64,000 bases of DNA from Streptococcus orisasini (GCF_001431045.1 NZ_BCLE01000029.1:55879-119878); one strand, 5' to 3'. Positions 15,688 through 27,034 are shown, counted from the stretch's first letter. The notes: generated from the sequence alone by a model not told the origin. Made by a program: numbers and translations.

Positions 15688-17637
15688 CTAGAACACCGTG
15701 CTCTCTTCCAAGGTAAACTTGACATTATCCTCGATCCACTTGCGGCGGGGTTCGACCTTGTCGCCCATGAGAACGGAGACGCGGCGTTCGGCACGCGCCA
15801 AGTCTTCAATGGTGACGCGGATAAGGGTGCGGCTGTCAGGGTTCATGGTGGTTTCCCAGAGCTGGTCGGCATTCATTTCACCCAGACCTTTGTAACGCTG
15901 GAGGACAGCGCCCTTGCCGAATTTCTTGCGCAGGTCTTCGAGCTCTTGGTCGGTCCATGCGTATTCGACTACTTCTTTAGCGCCCCTGCCTTTAGACATC
16001 TTGTAGAGCGGCGGCAGAGCAATATAGACATGGCCTGTTTCAACCAAAGGCCGCATATAGCGGTAAAAGAAGGTTAAAAGCAAGGTTTGGATATGGGCAC
16101 CGTCCGTATCAGCATCGGTCATAATAATGATTTTATCATAATTGGAATCTTCAACCTTGAAATCGGCCCCCACACCCGCACCAATGGTATAAATCATGGT
16201 GTTGATTTCTTCATTTTTGATGATGTCTGCCATCTTGGCTTTGGCGGTATTGAGCACTTTCCCGCGCAGAGGCAAAATAGCCTGAAACTTCCGGTCTCGT
16301 CCTTGTTTGGCTGAACCGCCGGCAGAATCTCCTTCGACCAGATACAGTTCATTTTTCTTTGGATTCTTGGACTGAGCAGGAGTTAATTTCCCTGACAGCA
16401 GCCCCTTGTCTTTTTTATTTTTCTTGCCATTGCGGCTCTCATCTCTGGCTTTGCGGGCCGCTTCTCTGGCATCTCTGGCCTTAATGGCCTTACGGACAAG
16501 ATTGGAAGCTAGCTCGCCATTTTCCATCAAAAAGAAAGTTAATTTATCAGAAACCAAACTGTCAACAATAGGACGAGCCAAAGGACTGCCCAATTTATCC
16601 TTGGTCTGTCCTTCAAACTGCAGATGCTCCTCCGGAACCAAAATAGACAGAACCGCAGACAGGCCTTCACGGTAGTCAGAGCCTTCTAAATTTTTATCTT
16701 TTTCTTTTAGCAGACCGGTCTTTCTGGCGTAATCATTCATGGCCTTGGTAATGGCAGATTTCAAGCCCGTTTCATGGGTTCCCCCGTCCTTGGTCCGGAC
16801 ATTATTGACAAAAGAAAGGATGTTATCTGAAAACCCATCATTGTACTGCAGAGCAACTTCTACCTGAAAATCGGACTCTTCGCCCTCAAAGTAAATGACC
16901 GGTGTCAGTGTTTCCTTGTCTTCATTGAGATATTCAACAAAGTCCTGAACACCATTTTCATAATGAAACTCCGCATGCAGAGCTTCTTCCGGCCGCTCAT
17001 CGGTCAATGTCAGCGTCACATTTTTGAGCAGGAAAGCCGATTCGTTAAGACGCTCGGCAATCGTATTATAAACAAAATTTGTCGTTGAAAAGATGCCTGC
17101 ATCCGGCATAAAAGTGACTTTGGTACCGCTTTTAGATTTTGGCGCTGTTCCAATCTTCTTCAAGGTTGTTGCTGGTTTGCCGCCGTTTTCAAAACGCTGC
17201 TTATAAACAGCACCGTCCCTAGTAATTTCAACTTCTAACCAGCTGGATAAGGCATTAACAACTGATGAGCCGACACCATGCAGACCGCCGGATGTCTTGT
17301 AGCCGCCTTGACCGAATTTACCGCCGGCATGGAGGACAGTAAAAATAACTTCAACGGTAGGAATTCCCATGGCATGCATTCCTGTCGGCATGCCGCGGCC
17401 GCTGTCAGTTACTGACAGCGAACCATCTTTATTAATAGTTACATCAATACGTTCACCAAATCCTGACAGAGCTTCATCGACTGCATTGTCGACAATTTCC
17501 CATACCAAGTGGTGCAAGCCCGTACCGTCGGTTGAGCCGATGTACATTCCCGGCCGCTTACGGACAGCATCTAACCCTTCTAATACCTGAATGGCATCAT
17601 CATTATAATTAGTGATTGTAATTTCCTTTTTAGCCAA
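15688..17637 (-). CDS. parE: DNA topoisomerase IV subunit B
   Basis: A 649-residue ATPase subunit. The N-terminal GHKL domain includes DNAVDEALSG, GRGMPTGMH and GGLHGVGSSVVNALS. The transducer follows, then the TOPRIM domain with EGDSAGGSAKQGRDR and metal-binding DADTDGAH. The C-terminus GLGEMNADQLWETTM is canonical. The start is TTG at 17637 (codons TTG GCT AAA AAG) with SD GGAGG 7 nt upstream, supported by the standard MAKKEI N-terminus. It is the first gene of parE-(unknown)-parC and is divergent from plsY. Confidence 0.96.
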   Translation of the reverse strand: MAKKEITITNYNDDAIQVLEGLDAVRKRPGMYIGSTDGTGLHHLVWEIVDNAVDEALSGFGERIDVTINKDGSLSVTDSGRGMPTGMHAMGIPTVEVIFTVLHAGGKFGQGGYKTSGGLHGVGSSVVNALSSWLEVEITRDGAVYKQRFENGGKPATTLKKIGTAPKSKSGTKVTFMPDAGIFSTTNFVYNTIAERLNESAFLLKNVTLTLTDERPEEALHAEFHYENGVQDFVEYLNEDKETLTPVIYFEGEESDFQVEVALQYNDGFSDNILSFVNNVRTKDGGTHETGLKSAITKAMNDYARKTGLLKEKDKNLEGSDYREGLSAVLSILVPEEHLQFEGQTKDKLGSPLARPIVDSLVSDKLTFFLMENGELASNLVRKAIKARDAREAARKARDESRNGKKNKKDKGLLSGKLTPAQSKNPKKNELYLVEGDSAGGSAKQGRDRKFQAILPLRGKVLNTAKAKMADIIKNEEINTMIYTIGAGVGADFKVEDSNYDKIIIMTDADTDGAHIQTLLLTFFYRYMRPLVETGHVYIALPPLYKMSKGRGAKEVVEYAWTDQELEDLRKKFGKGAVLQRYKGLGEMNADQLWETTMNPDSRTLIRVTIEDLARAERRVSVLMGDKVEPRRKWIEDNVKFTLEESTVF

Positions 17638-17734
17638 AATTGACCTCCGATTATTTCATCTTTTTTATCTTACAAGTTTTTTGGAAATTTTGCAAAGTTA
17701 TTTTTGAAAATCAAGAGATTTTCCCTAAATGATT

Positions 17735-17743
17735 TGATATAAT
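17735..17743 (+). promoter_or_regulatory. Extended -10 promoter of leaderless plsY
   Basis: TGATATAAT (TG-n-TATAAT) ends 6 nt before the plsY ATG. There is no -35 consensus at 17 bp and no SD. Confidence 0.6.
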
Positions 17744-17749
17744 GTTTCT

Positions 17750-18394
17750 ATGAAAGTCATTATTTTTTTAATTATTGCCTACTTACTGGGCTCGATTCCT
17801 ACCGGACTGTGGATTGGCAAATATTTTTACGGAAAAAATCTAAGAGACTACGGCAGCGGCAATATGGGGACAACCAATACCTTTCGTGTTCTTGGTCCCA
17901 AGGCGGGTTCAGTGACCTTTATTATTGACATGCTAAAGGGAACTCTGGCTACGGTACTGCCAATGATTTTTGGGGTCAGCGGTGTGACGCCGCTCCTCTT
18001 TGGCTTTTTTGCTATCTTGGGACACACCTTTCCCATCTTTGCCGGATTTAAGGGCGGTAAGGCCGTAGCAACCAGCGCAGGAATTTTGCTCGGCTTAGCA
18101 CCGCTGTTTCTTCTTTACCTCTTAATTATTTTTACAATTGTTCTCTATTTATCCAGTATGATTTCCCTGGCCAGCGTTACAGCAGCAAGCGTGGCTATTA
18201 TCAGTGCCTTAATTTTTCCAGCCTTTCATTTCCTCTTACCGTTTTATGACTGGTTCTTCACCGGAATTATTATTCTGATTGCAGGAATTATCATTGTCCG
18301 CCACAAGGATAACATGATCCGCATCAAAGAAAAAAATGAAAATTTAGTCCCCTGGGGATTAAATCTGACCCATCAAAAAAAGAAGGCAGAGTAA
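17750..18394 (+). CDS. plsY: Acyl-phosphate:glycerol-3-phosphate acyltransferase PlsY
   Basis: A 214-residue membrane enzyme making lysophosphatidic acid from acyl-phosphate and glycerol-3-phosphate, the entry to phospholipid synthesis. Family motifs are visible: GSIPTGLW (residues 15-22), [12 protein letters not shown] and [13 protein letters not shown]. About six TM segments. The canonical N-terminus starts at this ATG, which has no SD and follows a TATAAT by 6 nt, so the mRNA is probably leaderless. Terminator at its 3' end. Confidence 0.95.
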   Translation: MKVIIFLIIAYLLGSIPTGLWIGKYFYGKNLRDYGSGNMGTTNTFRVLGPKAGSVTFIIDMLKGTLATVLPMIFGVSGVTPLLFGFFAILGHTFPIFAGFKGGKAVATSAGILLGLAPLFLLYLLIIFTIVLYLSSMISLASVTAASVAIISALIFPAFHFLLPFYDWFFTGIIILIAGIIIVRHKDNMIRIKEKNENLVPWGLNLTHQKKKAE

Positions 18395-18407
18395 CCTTCT
18401 TTTTTTA
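18374..18407 (+). terminator. Terminator of plsY overlapping its stop codon
   Basis: AAAAAAGAAGG (with upstream As) pairs with CCTTCTTTTTTT around CAGAGTAA, so the loop contains the TAA stop of plsY. Works on both strands. Confidence 0.8.
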
Positions 18408-18469
18408 TTCTGCCAAATACACTAGACCAGAACAAGTCAGACGATTCAGGCAGACTAGCCTAAGCTGGC

Positions 18470-20701
18470 TTATTTGCCATAGCTCCTGCGGCTAAGGCCG
18501 TATAAGCCCAACCCGGCCAGAGAAATACCTGCCAAGATAGAAATAGCTGATTCCTGACTGCCGGTCCGTGGCAATTGTCTGCTAGCCTGATAGGAAGAAT
18601 TAGGATAGCTGACCGCTGATTCTGTGTTTTTATAGCGAACAGAGAGTTTTAGCGGTGTATTAACCACAGACTTATCAGCAGCAGACTTAGACTGAGATTT
18701 CTGCTTGGATTGATTTGGATAACTCTTTGGATCTTGAGGAGAAGTTCCTGCAAGTATTTCATCTAAATCTGTAAAACCATCTCCATCGCTGTCTTTTGTG
18801 GAAGAGATGGAAATAACACGAGAATTGGGATTGACGACCGCATACTGTGTCAAATCAGCCTTGGCCAAATAATCAGCAAAGACGCTGTCCATAGAAGGTC
18901 CTTCTTCCCGGCTGCCGCCTAACATAGTGTAACCGTCGCCTCCTGCAGCCAAGAAATCATTGGTTACTAGGTAGTAAGTTGCTGCTGGATCCAAAGGTTT
19001 ATAGGTCTTTGTCTCTGGATCTAAAATGGCAATATGAAGGATACGTTTTTCCGGTTCTAAATTAGTATCATAATATACTTTAGCTCCTGCAACCTGCAAA
19101 AAGCCGCCGCTTGGTTCCATTAAAGGCTGACCATTTTCATCAAGAATCGGTTTTCCTTGCTTATCCACTTGTAAAATAGAGCCTAAAGATTTAAGGAACA
19201 TCTCTTTGATGCTTTGCCCCTTTACAGCAATCTGCGAAACAGTATTACCGAAAGGCAAAACAGCAATAATATCACCTTTTGTAATTGGTTTATTCTTAGC
19301 AATTGTCTCACGCAGTCCGCCGCCATTGGTCACGGCTAAATGAGATTTATGAGAAAAACCTGTTTGTCCATAATCCAGCAGAGCATCTGCGACAGCATTA
19401 CCAAGGTTAGTTTCTCGAACACGGACATTCATGCGATTTCCGTTGAGTTCAACAGGACTGTTAGGAATAACAATTTTGGCATTGTCGGCCTTATAACGAG
19501 CCTCAATTCCATCTACCATGGCCTGAACAGCTGGATTTGGACTGACTGAGCTTACATCCTGAGCACTTAACAGAGTGTTGTTCAAGACCTCTTTCGAATT
19601 TAATCTGATAAGCCCAACATTGTTCAAATAACTGCCCGTCTGATTGTAAATAACGTTACCGTAAACAGCTGTTTTGGCAGTATGAGAATGGCCATCAAGA
19701 ACGATAACATTTTTTCCAGCCAATAAACTATTTTTAGCTAGAGCCTGAGCCAGACTGTCTCCGCGCCATTCTGTTTTGGTTGTCGTATCAACTCCCAGAT
19801 GAGCTAGGATAATATAATTATGGTAATTTTTGCCTTCTGCTCTGGCCTGGGCTTCTGTTTGAGCGATAACATTAGTAACTTCAGTGATAGGGTCGGTGAA
19901 GGTCACGCCGACAACATTGCGAGGGTGAGTTTTGGTGGAAGTTTCAGGCGTTGTGACACCAATAACTACGTATTCATCCCCTTCGATGTTTTTATTTTTA
20001 TCAATAATCGTTGAGGCTTCAAAAAGTCGTGCTCCATTGACATAAATATTAGAACTGATAATTGGAAAAGTCATTTTATGGCTCAGTGTTTTGAGCTGTT
20101 CCAAGCTAAAATCAAACTCATGATTACCAACCGTCATAGCATCATAACCAGCAGCGTTCATCAACGCAATAGCATCTTCTCCCTTGCTGTTATTGGTGAT
20201 GGGCAGCCCTTGCGTAGCATCACCCGAATCCAAAAGCAAAGTCCTTCCTTTTTGCCTTTCGCTGTCAGCAAGGCCAGCTAATTTGGGCATACCAATAACA
20301 CCATTTTTACTGTCTTCCGTAAAACGTCCGTGGATATCATTGGTATGTAAAATGGTCATGGAGTTATTATTTTCAGGACTGTCAGCCACCGGTGTAGCGG
20401 CAGCTCTGGTGACAGCAGGAGATTCTGCCGAATTTACTGTCGGTGGCGCGCTTGACTCTGCAGCTTCTGAAGCAGCCGGAGCATGTGGCGCGCTAGTTTG
20501 TGCTGTCGGATTTGATGCTGCATTTGTTACAGCAGTCACCTGCTCACTCTCATTTGGAGCGGCTTCTGTCTGGGCACTGACGGCCGGAACCTGTTCACTG
20601 CCAGCATTAGCTGTCGCAGGTGTCTCATCTGCATAAGCATGCATGGATAAAAGAGCTGTTGACAGGAACAAAGTTGGTAAAAGTAAAGCTTTTCTTTTCA
20701 T
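18470..20701 (-). CDS. Cell-wall anchored 5'-nucleotidase / cyclic phosphodiesterase
   Basis: A 743-residue surface enzyme. A signal peptide (about 1-24) is followed by a low-complexity Ala/Glu/Pro/Thr linker to about 110. A metallophosphatase domain (HTNDIHGRF, GNHEFD, LDGHSHT) and a 5'-nucleotidase C-terminal substrate domain (TNGGGLRE, FGNTV, DGYTMLGG) follow. A DSDGDGFTDLDE calcium-loop motif lies near 640, then a Ser/Lys-rich spacer and a sorting signal LPRTG (from about 710) with hydrophobic tail and RRSYGK. The family dephosphorylates extracellular nucleotides and can generate adenosine. It stands alone, between plsY and the pyr/ung block. Confidence 0.92.
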   Translation of the reverse strand: MKRKALLLPTLFLSTALLSMHAYADETPATANAGSEQVPAVSAQTEAAPNESEQVTAVTNAASNPTAQTSAPHAPAASEAAESSAPPTVNSAESPAVTRAAATPVADSPENNNSMTILHTNDIHGRFTEDSKNGVIGMPKLAGLADSERQKGRTLLLDSGDATQGLPITNNSKGEDAIALMNAAGYDAMTVGNHEFDFSLEQLKTLSHKMTFPIISSNIYVNGARLFEASTIIDKNKNIEGDEYVVIGVTTPETSTKTHPRNVVGVTFTDPITEVTNVIAQTEAQARAEGKNYHNYIILAHLGVDTTTKTEWRGDSLAQALAKNSLLAGKNVIVLDGHSHTAKTAVYGNVIYNQTGSYLNNVGLIRLNSKEVLNNTLLSAQDVSSVSPNPAVQAMVDGIEARYKADNAKIVIPNSPVELNGNRMNVRVRETNLGNAVADALLDYGQTGFSHKSHLAVTNGGGLRETIAKNKPITKGDIIAVLPFGNTVSQIAVKGQSIKEMFLKSLGSILQVDKQGKPILDENGQPLMEPSGGFLQVAGAKVYYDTNLEPEKRILHIAILDPETKTYKPLDPAATYYLVTNDFLAAGGDGYTMLGGSREEGPSMDSVFADYLAKADLTQYAVVNPNSRVISISSTKDSDGDGFTDLDEILAGTSPQDPKSYPNQSKQKSQSKSAADKSVVNTPLKLSVRYKNTESAVSYPNSSYQASRQLPRTGSQESAISILAGISLAGLGLYGLSRRSYGK

Positions 20702-20889
20702 TCAATTTCTCCTATAAGTTATAACAAACTATACCGCTTTTCCAAATTTTTATTGAGTGTTAAAAACATTCTGAAAATTCATTTCATTACTGATACTAAA
20801 AAATATAAGGACTTCAGCTGGTCTTTTCATCAAAAAATAGTTTTTTTAATACCCAATGCTGGTTTCGTCTTAAATTCTGTATAGCCAAA

Positions 20890-20918
20890 AGGGGGCTGGA
20901 TTTTTATGTCCTAGCCCC
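20890..20918. terminator. Bidirectional terminator between pyrC and the 5'-nucleotidase promoter region
   Basis: GGGGGCTGG and CCTAGCCCC form a GC-rich stem (one bulge) with AAAA on one side and a six-T run on the other. It starts a few nt past the pyrC stop on the minus strand. Confidence 0.75.
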
Positions 20919-20923
20919 GTTTT

Positions 20924-22192
20924 TTAGGCTTGATAAACAATTTCACCACCGCAAATTGTATACTTGACTTGGCCTTTCAAGGTTTCTCCGATGAAAGGAG
21001 AATTGGCTGCTTTAGAAGCAAACTTTTCTGAAATCAGACGGTCTTCTTTATCAGCGAAAATGACCACATCCGCAGGGCCACCTTCAGCCAGATATCCTGC
21101 TTCAAATCCATAGAGCTGAGCTGGATTAACTGTCATTTTAGCCAAAAAGTCTGACAGACTCAGATGACCCGCCTCAACTAAATAAGTCAAACCAAGCGAC
21201 AGCGATGTTTCCAGGCCTGTCATGCCAGATGGTGCCTTAGTAATATCTGCTGCATTTTTTTCATCTGCATGATGAGGGGCGTGGTCAGTAGCAATAACTG
21301 AAATAACGCCAGATTTAAGGCCTTCAATAACTGCCAAACGATCAGACTCCAAACGTAGCGGTGGATTCATCTTAGCATTGGCACCTTTTTCAAGCAGCAG
21401 GTTTTCTGTTTTTGAAAAATGCTGCGGCGCTGCTTCTGCGGTCACCTGAGCGCCTAACTTTTGAGCAAATTCTACTACTTTAACCGATTCAGCCTTGGAT
21501 AAATGCTGGATATGGATATGCGCCTGTCTGTCATAAGCAATCATGACATCACGCGCAATCATGCTGTACTCAGCTACCCCAGTTGCACCGCAAAAGTGGA
21601 ATTTATCGCGGGCAATGTTTTCATTAAAGCCAAGGATGCCGTTTAATTCAGGATCTTCCTCATGCAGACTGATAAAAGTGTCATTTTTCTTAGCCAAGTC
21701 CAAGGCTTCCTTGACGACCTTAGAACTCGTCAAAGGAATCCCATCATCTGAAAAACCAACAGCTCCTGCTTTTAGAAGTGCTGCAAAATCTGTCAGGTTG
21801 CGGCCGTCAAAGTTTTTGGTAATAGTTGCTACAGACTTAATATTAATTTTTTCCTTAGCTGCACTTTCTAACACTTCTATCAATGTCTCCACATCAGAAA
21901 TAGTCGGTGTTGTATTTGCCATCATGACGACCGTTGTTACACCGCCCGCTGCTGCCGCTAGAGCCCCGGTATGAATATCTTCCTTGTGTGTCTGACCGGG
22001 TTCACGAAAATGCACGTGGACATCAACAAGACCCGGAGCAACCACAAGCCCTGCAGCATCAATGATTTCAGCATCAGGTGACTCAATTTGCTCAGCTATT
22101 TTGACAACCTTTTTGCCATCCAGAAGCAAATCGCAGACTTTGTCTGTTTGAGATTTAGGATCAACCAGGCGGCCGTTTTTGATAAGTATCAT
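20924..22192 (-). CDS. pyrC: Dihydroorotase
   Basis: A 422-residue class I (bacterial-type) dihydroorotase, cyclising carbamoyl-aspartate to dihydroorotate in pyrimidine synthesis. The metal-site motif [11 protein letters not shown] is at about 57-67. HIHIQHLS and TDHAPH follow. SD AAGGGAG precedes the ATG. It is 22 nt downstream of ung in the same direction, an arrangement common in streptococci. No PyrR attenuator is seen immediately upstream, so it relies on the promoter of ung or read-through. Confidence 0.95.
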   Translation of the reverse strand: MILIKNGRLVDPKSQTDKVCDLLLDGKKVVKIAEQIESPDAEIIDAAGLVVAPGLVDVHVHFREPGQTHKEDIHTGALAAAAGGVTTVVMMANTTPTISDVETLIEVLESAAKEKINIKSVATITKNFDGRNLTDFAALLKAGAVGFSDDGIPLTSSKVVKEALDLAKKNDTFISLHEEDPELNGILGFNENIARDKFHFCGATGVAEYSMIARDVMIAYDRQAHIHIQHLSKAESVKVVEFAQKLGAQVTAEAAPQHFSKTENLLLEKGANAKMNPPLRLESDRLAVIEGLKSGVISVIATDHAPHHADEKNAADITKAPSGMTGLETSLSLGLTYLVEAGHLSLSDFLAKMTVNPAQLYGFEAGYLAEGGPADVVIFADKEDRLISEKFASKAANSPFIGETLKGQVKYTICGGEIVYQA

Positions 22193-22214
22193 TTATTTTC
22201 TCCCTTACATCTAA

Positions 22215-22868
22215 TTATTGCAGCCAGTCAATCGGCTCCAATCCTTGTGCCTTCAAAAAATCATTGGTCCGTGAAAACGGTCTGCTGCCAAAGAAACCTC
22301 TGTGGGCAGATAGAGGACTTGGATGAGGTGACTCAATAATATGGTGGATCGGATTGGTAATCAGTGCTTTCTTCTTGCGGGCAAAACCACCCCAAAGAAT
22401 AAAGACTACTGGTGTTTCTTTTTGGTTGACCACCTTAATTATCGCATCCGTAAATGGTTCCCAAATACCGTTGGCATGAGCATTAGCTTGGTGTTCAGGA
22501 ACAGTCAGGCTGGCATTGAGCAAAAGTACGCCCTGCTGTGCCCATGATGTTAGATCGTGGCTCTTTTTCTCCCCGATATCAAGCGACAGCTCCTTTAAAA
22601 TATTTTGCAGGGACGGCGGTGCAGGAACCTGATCCGGTACAGAAAAAGACAACCCTTGAGCCTGATTAGGCCCATGATAAGGGTCCTGACCAATAATCAC
22701 TGCTTTGACGCTTTCCAAAGGCGTCGTCTGAATAGCATTAAAAACTTTTTCTCGCGGCGGATAAATAATACCCCGGCTGTAAACTTCATCCATAAAATGA
22801 TTAATCTGGGCAAAATAACCTTCCGGCAGTTCTTTTTTTATCAAATCATGCCAAGCTGAATGTTGCAT
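22215..22868 (-). CDS. ung: Uracil-DNA glycosylase
   Basis: A 217-residue family 1 UDG that removes uracil from DNA. Motifs: GQDPYHG (catalytic Asp), [15 protein letters not shown] and [11 protein letters not shown]. Length is normal. Start is placed at MQHSAW (22868), with AAGGA 5-6 nt and AGGAGG further upstream; the longer frame adds an unconserved [11 protein letters not shown]. Followed closely by pyrC. Confidence 0.95.
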   Translation of the reverse strand: MQHSAWHDLIKKELPEGYFAQINHFMDEVYSRGIIYPPREKVFNAIQTTPLESVKAVIIGQDPYHGPNQAQGLSFSVPDQVPAPPSLQNILKELSLDIGEKKSHDLTSWAQQGVLLLNASLTVPEHQANAHANGIWEPFTDAIIKVVNQKETPVVFILWGGFARKKKALITNPIHHIIESPHPSPLSAHRGFFGSRPFSRTNDFLKAQGLEPIDWLQ

Positions 22869-22915
22869 AGACTTCCTTTCCCTCCTAAAAGACCAAAACA
22901 CTTATTGATCTTGAG

Positions 22916-23416
22916 TTAGCATTTCCCAATCAAATCAATTTCAGCCTGCTCAATAATATGATTTTTAGCAGCATGGCCAAGTTCATTGAGGTAAAAACCT
23001 TCTTTTAAGGGAAGTTCACTATCTAAAGCATAGACTGTTAAGGTATAGGCATGATCCTTGTCTGGCGGATAAGGTCCTATATAACCATTTTCAATAGCTG
23101 AAAAATCAGTGCTTAAAAACTTACTGACCAGACTGTTTTTCCCATGCAGGTGCTGGGTGTCCAGACGCGAAAAATCGGCCTCAATGTCGGTCTTGTCTGC
23201 AGGAACATTTGCCACGCACCAATGGATGTAGGCAAAGCCGCAAACAGGAATTGAATCGTAGTCCACAAAAGTCCACGCCAATGTTTTAGCTTCTTTAGGC
23301 ACATCTGTCAGCTTAAAAGGAAATGATACAATAGCATTTCCGAGCTTAAGTTCATCAGTGTACTTGCCGTAGCGATCCGGTAAAATATTCTTGTCAAAAT
23401 CTGTAATAATTTTCAT
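22916..23416 (-). CDS. YbhB/YbcL family PEBP-like protein
   Basis: A 166-residue cytoplasmic protein of the phosphatidylethanolamine-binding (Raf kinase inhibitor-like) family. It has the family ligand-site pattern: AWTFVDYDS, then CGFAYIHWCVANVP, then YIGPYPPDKDHAYTLTVYALD. The bacterial physiological role is unknown. SD GGAGG 5 nt before the ATG. It sits between pyrE and ung in the same orientation. Confidence 0.88.
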   Translation of the reverse strand: MKIITDFDKNILPDRYGKYTDELKLGNAIVSFPFKLTDVPKEAKTLAWTFVDYDSIPVCGFAYIHWCVANVPADKTDIEADFSRLDTQHLHGKNSLVSKFLSTDFSAIENGYIGPYPPDKDHAYTLTVYALDSELPLKEGFYLNELGHAAKNHIIEQAEIDLIGKC

Positions 23417-23514
23417 TGTAGCCTCCTTACGTCACCGCTATTTTATCATATTTTTCATAAGAAAATGCAGGAAAAACAGCCCTATAAGGAAAAAGTAATC
23501 AAGATCAAATACGC

Positions 23515-24144
23515 TTAATTCTGCCAAGTTTCTTGGTTTTCTTTGAATTTTTTCAGCAATTGCAGACCGTCTGCATTGATGTAGCCTTGAACCTTGGCTA
23601 CCTTGATGAGTTCACTGTAGTTTGACAAAGTTACCAATTTGACACCAGCTTTTTCAAAATTTTCTCTTGCCTTTGGCAATTCGTAAGTGAAGATAGCTGC
23701 CACACCAAGCACATCAGCCCCTTCACGCTTGGCAGCTGCTACCGCATCCAGCACAGAACCTCCTGTTGAAATCAAATCTTCAATAATGACCATTTTTTGT
23801 CCCTTAGTCACACGGCCTTCAATTTGATTGCCAGCGCCATGGTCTTTTGGTTTGCTGCGGATATAAGCAAAGGGCAGATCCATCTTGTCTGCAATGATAG
23901 CTCCGTGCGGAATACCAGCTGTTGCTGTCCCTGCAATCACTTCTGCTTCTGGAAATTCTTCCTTGATGCTTTCAACAAAACCATTTTCAATCAAGGTACG
24001 TGTCTCAGGATAAGACAATGTGATGCGGTTGTCTGTATAAATCGGTGATTTAATGCCAGATGCCCAAGTAAAAGGGTCTTCAGGTTTGAGATAAACCGCC
24101 TTGATATCCAATAGGTCACGTGCGATGTCTTTTGCCAATGTCAT
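23515..24144 (-). CDS. pyrE: Orotate phosphoribosyltransferase
   Basis: A 209-residue enzyme joining orotate and PRPP to give OMP. The PRPP-binding motif [12 protein letters not shown] is at about 120-131. IYTDNR and [13 protein letters not shown] match the family. SD AGAAGGAG precedes the ATG. It is separated from pyrF by about 320 bp of apparently decayed DNA, unlike the tight pyrK-pyrD-pyrF group, but is still co-directional and probably in the pyr operon. Confidence 0.95.
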   Translation of the reverse strand: MTLAKDIARDLLDIKAVYLKPEDPFTWASGIKSPIYTDNRITLSYPETRTLIENGFVESIKEEFPEAEVIAGTATAGIPHGAIIADKMDLPFAYIRSKPKDHGAGNQIEGRVTKGQKMVIIEDLISTGGSVLDAVAAAKREGADVLGVAAIFTYELPKARENFEKAGVKLVTLSNYSELIKVAKVQGYINADGLQLLKKFKENQETWQN

Positions 24145-24165
24145 AGTTATTCTCCTTCTAAAAGT

Positions 24166-24385
24166 TCAATGGTTGATGTAAAATACTGCTCTAACAACTG
24201 TGTTTTCTCTGATAACTTCAAAACTAATCTGCTCACCTAGCCAAGTCAAAAAGGGCGTATTTTCAGCATCGTCTGCCCGATGAATGCATAATAGCAGCTA
24301 GCTGCCCTTCAAAACTTAAGTGATTTTCTTAGAAATGATGTCAACATCCTGTCTTTCACCATCTCTGGCCAGCAAATCTGGAATG
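24166..24385 (-). pseudogene. Decayed coding remnant between pyrF and pyrE
   Basis: Minus-strand translation gives protein-like stretches in shifting frames: GYIPDLLARDGERQDVDI, then FEGQLAAIMHSSGR, then TPFLTWLGEQISFEVIRE and NTVVRAVFYINH before a stop. Frame changes near 24315 and 24270 break it, and there is no start codon with an SD. It looks like the C-terminal part of a protein I do not recognise. It explains why pyrE is detached from pyrF. Confidence 0.35.
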
Positions 24386-24392
24386 TAGCCCT

Positions 24393-24440
24393 AAGTGATA
24401 GGATAGACATGTCAAAACTTATCTTGACAGCCTATCACTT
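24393..24440. repeat. Long inverted repeat between pyrF and pyrE
   Basis: AAGTGATAGG (24393-24402) and CCTATCACTT (24431-24440) form a perfect 10-bp outer stem. TGTCAA/TTGACA pairs inside. There is no adjacent T run, so it is not a simple terminator. It may modulate read-through from pyrF to pyrE. Confidence 0.5.
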
Positions 24441-24467
24441 CTATCAATGACCAGCTTAAAAATTTTT

Positions 24468-26091
<1,624 letters not shown>

Positions 26092-26868
26092 CTAATCTAA
26101 AATAATCTGACCAGTTTTAAAAACCGGACCGTCTTCACAAACACGCAGATTTTTGGAATCTTCCTGGCCTTTAAGGTGGACAACACAGGCATAACAAGCC
26201 CCCATACCGCAGGCCATGCGTGACTCTGTTGATAAATAAGCGTGCGGATGATTTTCAAATTTGCTATCTACGTATCTAAGCATACCAGGTGCCCCGCAGG
26301 CATAAACAGCGTCAGCAACCGTGTCAAACCCATCAATCACCGTGGAAACATAGCCATGAATGCCATAAGAACCATCATCTGTTGTTACGATAACATCACC
26401 ATAGCGGCGCAGCTTTTCTTCCAAAATGACAGCCTCTTTATTAGCAAAGCCAATCACGCAAGTCACTGCAACACCCTTGTCATGCAGCTGCTTGGCAGTC
26501 TCAACCAGAGGCGGAACCCCAATGCCGCCACCGATTAGCAGGGCAGTTTGGCCAGCTCCAATAACGGATAAATCAAAACCATTACCCTGAGGCCCCAGAC
26601 AATCAACCGCATCACCGGCCTTCAGCTGTGAAAAGACAGCCGTCCCTTCACCTTCAATTCGGTAAACAATGGTGGCCTCTTTTTTTAACTTATCAATTTC
26701 AGAAATAGAAATTGGCCGCCGCAAAAGTTTGCTGCTGTCCGGAACGCGCAAATGCAGAAACTGACCAGCCTGCATTTCACTAACCATCTCACCGGTTAGC
26801 ACCATTTCAAAAATATCAGGAGCAATCTTTCGCTGAGCGACCACTGTCATATCTTCTTTTAAAATCAT
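26092..26868 (-). CDS. pyrK: Dihydroorotate dehydrogenase electron transfer subunit
   Basis: A 258-residue FAD/2Fe-2S protein that passes electrons from PyrD to NAD+. The FAD motif RRPISISE is at about 51-58. An NAD-binding GGGIGVPP and a C-terminal iron-sulfur cluster CGMGACYACVV...CEDGPVF follow. It is the first gene of the pyr operon, with its leader containing a PyrR-type attenuator and a consensus promoter upstream. Confidence 0.95.
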   Translation of the reverse strand: MILKEDMTVVAQRKIAPDIFEMVLTGEMVSEMQAGQFLHLRVPDSSKLLRRPISISEIDKLKKEATIVYRIEGEGTAVFSQLKAGDAVDCLGPQGNGFDLSVIGAGQTALLIGGGIGVPPLVETAKQLHDKGVAVTCVIGFANKEAVILEEKLRRYGDVIVTTDDGSYGIHGYVSTVIDGFDTVADAVYACGAPGMLRYVDSKFENHPHAYLSTESRMACGMGACYACVVHLKGQEDSKNLRVCEDGPVFKTGQIILD

Positions 26869-26883
26869 AAGTACCTTTCTAAC

Positions 26884-26980
26884 AAAAAAACCTTACCAGC
26901 AAGGCAAGGTTGCACAAAAAGCGGGCAGACTGCACCTCTGCCTTTTAAACGTAATCTCCCTTGACAGCCTCTCTGGACTA
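26884..26980 (-). promoter_or_regulatory. PyrR-dependent transcription attenuator in the pyr leader
   Basis: The minus-strand leader contains the PyrR binding-loop sequence TAGTCCAGAGAGGCT (26966-26980). Further on is a GGCAGA/TCTGCC hairpin, then a terminator stem AACCTTGCC/GGTAAGGTT followed by TTTTTTT (26884-26911), just before pyrK. This is the classic arrangement in which PyrR with UMP favours the terminator. It predicts repression of pyrK-D-F(-E) when pyrimidines are plentiful. pyrR itself is not in the window. Confidence 0.85.
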
Positions 26981-27005
26981 AATTAAAGGTTATTTCATTT
27001 TTTCC

Positions 27006-27034
27006 ATTATAGCCTGAAACACTAAGAATGTCAA
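27006..27034 (-). promoter_or_regulatory. Consensus sigma-A promoter of the pyr operon
   Basis: TTGACA (27029-27034), 17 bp, TATAAT (27006-27011): both hexamers are perfect, reading toward pyrK. Such a strong promoter fits control by attenuation downstream. Confidence 0.85.

Noticed and set aside
20184..20636. 150-codon plus-strand ORF inside the 5'-nucleotidase gene
   Set aside because: Low-complexity Ala/Val/Ser-rich antisense of the repetitive linker; no start signal.
22193..22214. A second PyrR site ahead of pyrC
   Set aside because: The ung-pyrC gap is only 22 nt and contains no PyrR loop or terminator.
24393..24440. Inverted repeat after pyrF as a rho-independent terminator
   Set aside because: The stem is good but no T-tract follows on either strand, so it was recorded as a repeat instead.
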